From: an uncultured Pedosphaera sp.
GTDB lineage: Bacteria; Verrucomicrobiota; Verrucomicrobiia; Limisphaerales; Pedosphaeraceae
Direction: 5' to 3'
NCBI GenBank assembly: GCA_903918755.1
Contig: CAIXFN010000090.1
Location: 1 to 64,000 of the forward strand
DNA length: 64,000 nucleotides
This document shows positions 61,945 through 64,000 of this stretch, in pieces; the first letter of the stretch is position 1; the number at the start of each line of letters is the position of its first letter. Position numbers and translations under genes: made by a program. A model generated the notes under the pieces. That model made no database searches, had not been told where the DNA came from, and worked only from the letters and a program-made list of their open reading frames with translations.

Positions 61945-62934
61945 CTACTTCTTCTCTTCTTTCTTCTCCGCTTTGGGTTCCTCTTTTTGCGCCACGGCCG
62001 CCAATTTGGCCGCCGGTTCATTTTCCCAGCCGCGCGAAATCTGCACATTCGGCAGCGCCTTCTGCAATTCTTCGACCCCCTGGTCCGTGACTTTGGTTTC
62101 CCACAGATAGATCCGCTTGAGATTTTTCAGACCTTTGAGACTTTCCAGGCCGGCATCCGTGATGGCGGTGTCGAAAAGATTCAGATACGCCAAATGCGAA
62201 AGATTCTTCAATTGCGGGAGGCCGGCATCCGTGATTTTGGTGTGCTCCAGGTGCAGCGTCAGCAGGCTGGCCAGACTGGCCACGGGTTGCAGACCGCTAT
62301 CCGTCACGCGCGTACCCGCCAGGTTCAACTCGACGAGGGTGACCACGTCCTTGATCGGGGCAATGGTCTCATCCGTGGCATTCGTGCCCAGCATGTGAAA
62401 ATTAGCCTCGCGCCACTTCAGGTTCATGGCGATCGGGCGGACCGGCACGCCGGCGGCTTCGAGCTTGGCAATGGCCGCCGCCTCTCCCGCCGTGGGCTGG
62501 GGCTCACCGAGACTCGTGAAGGTCGTGTCCACCGTCGGCGCGGCCTCGGCCACGGCCTTGCCCACCGCGGAATCGGGCCAGACGGCCCCCTGATTGATCC
62601 AGTCGCGGATCAGGTCCGCCTGGGCTTGGGTCAGCGGATCACCCTTGCTGGGCATGATGTCGTCACTGCCGGGGGCCAGGATCACGCGGTGGTACAAATC
62701 GCTTTTATCGGCCTGGCCGACAACAATGGAGGGACCGTCCTTGCCGCCCTTCATGGCCGCCGCCTTGCTGTCCAGGCGGAGTTCTCCCTTTTGCTTCTCG
62801 GGTCCGTGGCATTTGATGCAGGCCTGCTCAAAAATGGGCTGGATGTCCTTAACGAAATCGACCTTGGCATCGGCGCCGGCCACGCGGCCGGCCAGGAGAC
62901 CGGTGACCGCGAGGATAAGAATGGAATTTTTCAT
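61945..62934 (-). CDS. Secreted cytochrome c (planctomycete type) with leucine-rich repeats
   Basis: The 329-residue protein has a signal peptide, then a PSCyt1-like heme domain: KDIQPIFEQACIKCHGPEKQ with CxxCH at about 39-43, and LRLDSKAAAMKGG. After an Ala/Pro-rich linker, residues about 200-300 are leucine-rich repeats of the LVELNLAGTRVTDSGLQPV / TDAGLPQLKNLSHLAYLNL type. The C-terminus is a charged Glu/Lys-rich tail. Such fusions are typical of Planctomycetes and Verrucomicrobia; the LRR could bind a partner or polysaccharide while the heme moves electrons. The role is unknown. Confidence 0.85.
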   Translation of the reverse strand: MKNSILILAVTGLLAGRVAGADAKVDFVKDIQPIFEQACIKCHGPEKQKGELRLDSKAAAMKGGKDGPSIVVGQADKSDLYHRVILAPGSDDIMPSKGDPLTQAQADLIRDWINQGAVWPDSAVGKAVAEAAPTVDTTFTSLGEPQPTAGEAAAIAKLEAAGVPVRPIAMNLKWREANFHMLGTNATDETIAPIKDVVTLVELNLAGTRVTDSGLQPVASLASLLTLHLEHTKITDAGLPQLKNLSHLAYLNLFDTAITDAGLESLKGLKNLKRIYLWETKVTDQGVEELQKALPNVQISRGWENEPAAKLAAVAQKEEPKAEKKEEKK

Positions 62935-63012
62935 GAATATCGGTGGTTTGGTGGTACTAATTCTCGGTCATTCTTCGTTGGACGCCGGACAGGGCCGGAG
63001 CATTGAAGCATT

Positions 63013-63876
63013 TTAGAGGTATTTCCGCAAAATCGGCTTGAGCTCCCGCACCGTTTTCGCCGGCCACGCCGAGCGCTCCGTCATGATGGCGTTCTGCAAC
63101 GCGGAGTGGCAGGGCCAATTGGGGGCCACCGGGATTTGGGTGATGGCCTGCCGCACGACTTCCTTGGCCAGGGCCGCGTTCTTGGTGAGATTGGCAATGA
63201 CCATTTCGACGGTCACATGCGCCTCATCCACCTTCCAGCAGTCATAATCTGTGATCATCGCCAGGCTGGCGTAGGCGATCTCGGCTTCCCGCGCGCATTT
63301 GGCCTCGCCCAGGTTGGTCATGCCCACGACATCGAAACCCTGCCGGTGATTGCTGATGGATTCCGCACGGGTGCTGAACAGCGGGCCTTCCATGTTCACA
63401 TAGGCGCCGCCGTCATGCGCCCGGGCCTTCAGGCCCTTGGCGGTGACCAGCAGGATGCGGCGTAACTCCTCGCAAATGGGTTCCGCGAACGCCACGTGCG
63501 CCACTATCCCACGACCGAAAAACGTGTGGGCCAGGGATTGCTTCGTCCGATCCACGAATTGATCGATCAAAACCACGTCACACGGCCGGTATTTCTCCTG
63601 CAACGAGCCCACGGCGCTCACGCTGATGATCCAGTCCACCCCGAGCTTTTTCATCCCATAGATATTGGCCCGATGGTTTAATTCACTGGGAAGGATGCGA
63701 TGGCCGCGGGCGTGGCGGGGCAGGAAGACCACCTCCCGACCGCTCAACTCACCCGTGAGAAAACTGTCGGAGGGCGCGCCGAATGGCGTTTTGACCGTCA
63801 CCCACTTCTGGCGGGTGAACCCCTCAATGTGATAAAGGCCGCTGCCGCCGATGATTCCAATCCGATTCGCTGGCAT
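63013..63876 (-). CDS. mtnP: S-methyl-5'-thioadenosine phosphorylase
   Basis: The 287-residue enzyme has IGIIGGSGLYHIEGF at the N-terminus, the phosphate-binding FLPRHARGHRILPSELNHR, and the MTA-type block GPLFSTRAES followed by GMTNLGEAKCAREAEIAYAS and a TDYDCWK stretch. It phosphorylates methylthioadenosine to adenine and methylthioribose-1-phosphate in methionine salvage. The length is normal. A TAAAAT sequence ends 5 nt before the ATG, with no clear -35. Confidence 0.93.
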   Translation of the reverse strand: MPANRIGIIGGSGLYHIEGFTRQKWVTVKTPFGAPSDSFLTGELSGREVVFLPRHARGHRILPSELNHRANIYGMKKLGVDWIISVSAVGSLQEKYRPCDVVLIDQFVDRTKQSLAHTFFGRGIVAHVAFAEPICEELRRILLVTAKGLKARAHDGGAYVNMEGPLFSTRAESISNHRQGFDVVGMTNLGEAKCAREAEIAYASLAMITDYDCWKVDEAHVTVEMVIANLTKNAALAKEVVRQAITQIPVAPNWPCHSALQNAIMTERSAWPAKTVRELKPILRKYL

Positions 63877-64000
63877 AGATTATTTTAAACTGGCGATGCG
63901 CAGCGATCCTACAATGGTCCGCTCGCGGAAGAAAGGAATTTGGGGGACGAGTTCCGGGGCTCACGCTCGTGGTTGGGGTATTGGGAGAGTACCCCCTGCC
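63877..64000. other. Sequence upstream of mtnP to the window edge
   Basis: About 124 bases with no supported gene. It holds the mtnP promoter region. GGGGTA and TACCCC at the edge could pair, but this is weak. Confidence 0.4.

Overview
The window is a GC-rich bacterial chromosome segment that most probably comes from the phylum Verrucomicrobiota (Pedosphaera/Limisphaerales-like). The inference rests on several lineage-typical items: a GreA-type transcript cleavage factor carrying a very long N-terminal domain as in Chlamydiae (54597-56456), a propeller-HEAT-cytochrome c protein and a cytochrome c-leucine-rich-repeat protein of the Planctomycetes/Verrucomicrobia type, a secreted DUF1080 protein, a Ser/Thr kinase with an N-terminal zinc ribbon overlapping an ECF sigma gene, and a quinone-linked sdhCAB with a single-chain cytochrome b. 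No rRNA, CRISPR array, prophage or complete insertion sequence is present. One tRNA (Leu-CAG) is encoded.

Layout. 1-1150: insertion-sequence remnants (tail of an IS256-type transposase, truncated IS110 transposase). 1220-1914: DUF5808 membrane protein and tRNA-Leu. 2090-7965 (minus): DUF2892-tolC-adaptor-RND efflux operon with overlapping or nearly touching genes. 8186-12442 (minus): ECF sigma, isoprenylcysteine-methyltransferase-like membrane protein, zinc-finger anti-sigma, rhodanese, cydAB. 12626-17265 (plus): HU protein and two large secreted orphan proteins. 17322-17951 (minus): VapBC-type locus whose PIN toxin is frameshifted. 18216-23032 (plus): purS-purQ-purL-purF. 23231-25449 (minus): tiny lipoprotein and recG. 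25594-28136 (plus): Ser/Thr kinase and ECF sigma. 28153-38442 (minus): sdhCAB, HAD hydrolase, prolyl oligopeptidase, folC, secretin-N-like protein, two PepSY membrane proteins. 38651-46492 (minus): cytochrome c dehydrogenase-like protein, then a tightly packed set of PQQ-type propeller, MGMT-like protein, HemN-like radical SAM enzyme, chorismate-lyase-like protein and flavin-dependent-halogenase-like oxidoreductase. 46677-47516 (plus): DUF1080. 47595-49361 (minus): rpsB-tsf. 49620-54419 (plus): coaD-yceD-rpmF-plsX-fabH, PilZ and PilT. 54597-63876: long GreA (minus), rsmB (plus), and a minus-strand series of secreted orphan, flavin reductase, metal-binding lipoprotein, an MlaA-alpha/beta-hydrolase fusion, cytochrome-LRR protein and mtnP.

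How the genes fit together. Core metabolism is represented by purine synthesis (PurSQL formylglycinamidine synthase and PurF), respiration (succinate dehydrogenase and cytochrome bd), lipid initiation (PlsX, FabH), CoA and folate synthesis, translation (RpsB, Tsf, L32, RsmB) and methylthioadenosine salvage. Around this sit envelope and signalling functions: efflux, two sigma factors with putative partners, PilZ/PilT, PepSY proteins and secreted redox proteins.

The most interesting observations are (i) the MlaA-hydrolase fusion, (ii) the halogenase / chorismate-lyase-like / radical SAM operon, (iii) a recurring promoter layout in which a TTGAC-type -35 and a -10 leave only about 5-11 nt before the start codon, implying leaderless or very-short-leader mRNAs, (iv) the decayed PIN toxin beside an intact antitoxin with a palindromic operator candidate, and (v) the GreA fusion. 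All functional calls are from reading the sequence; no database search was run.
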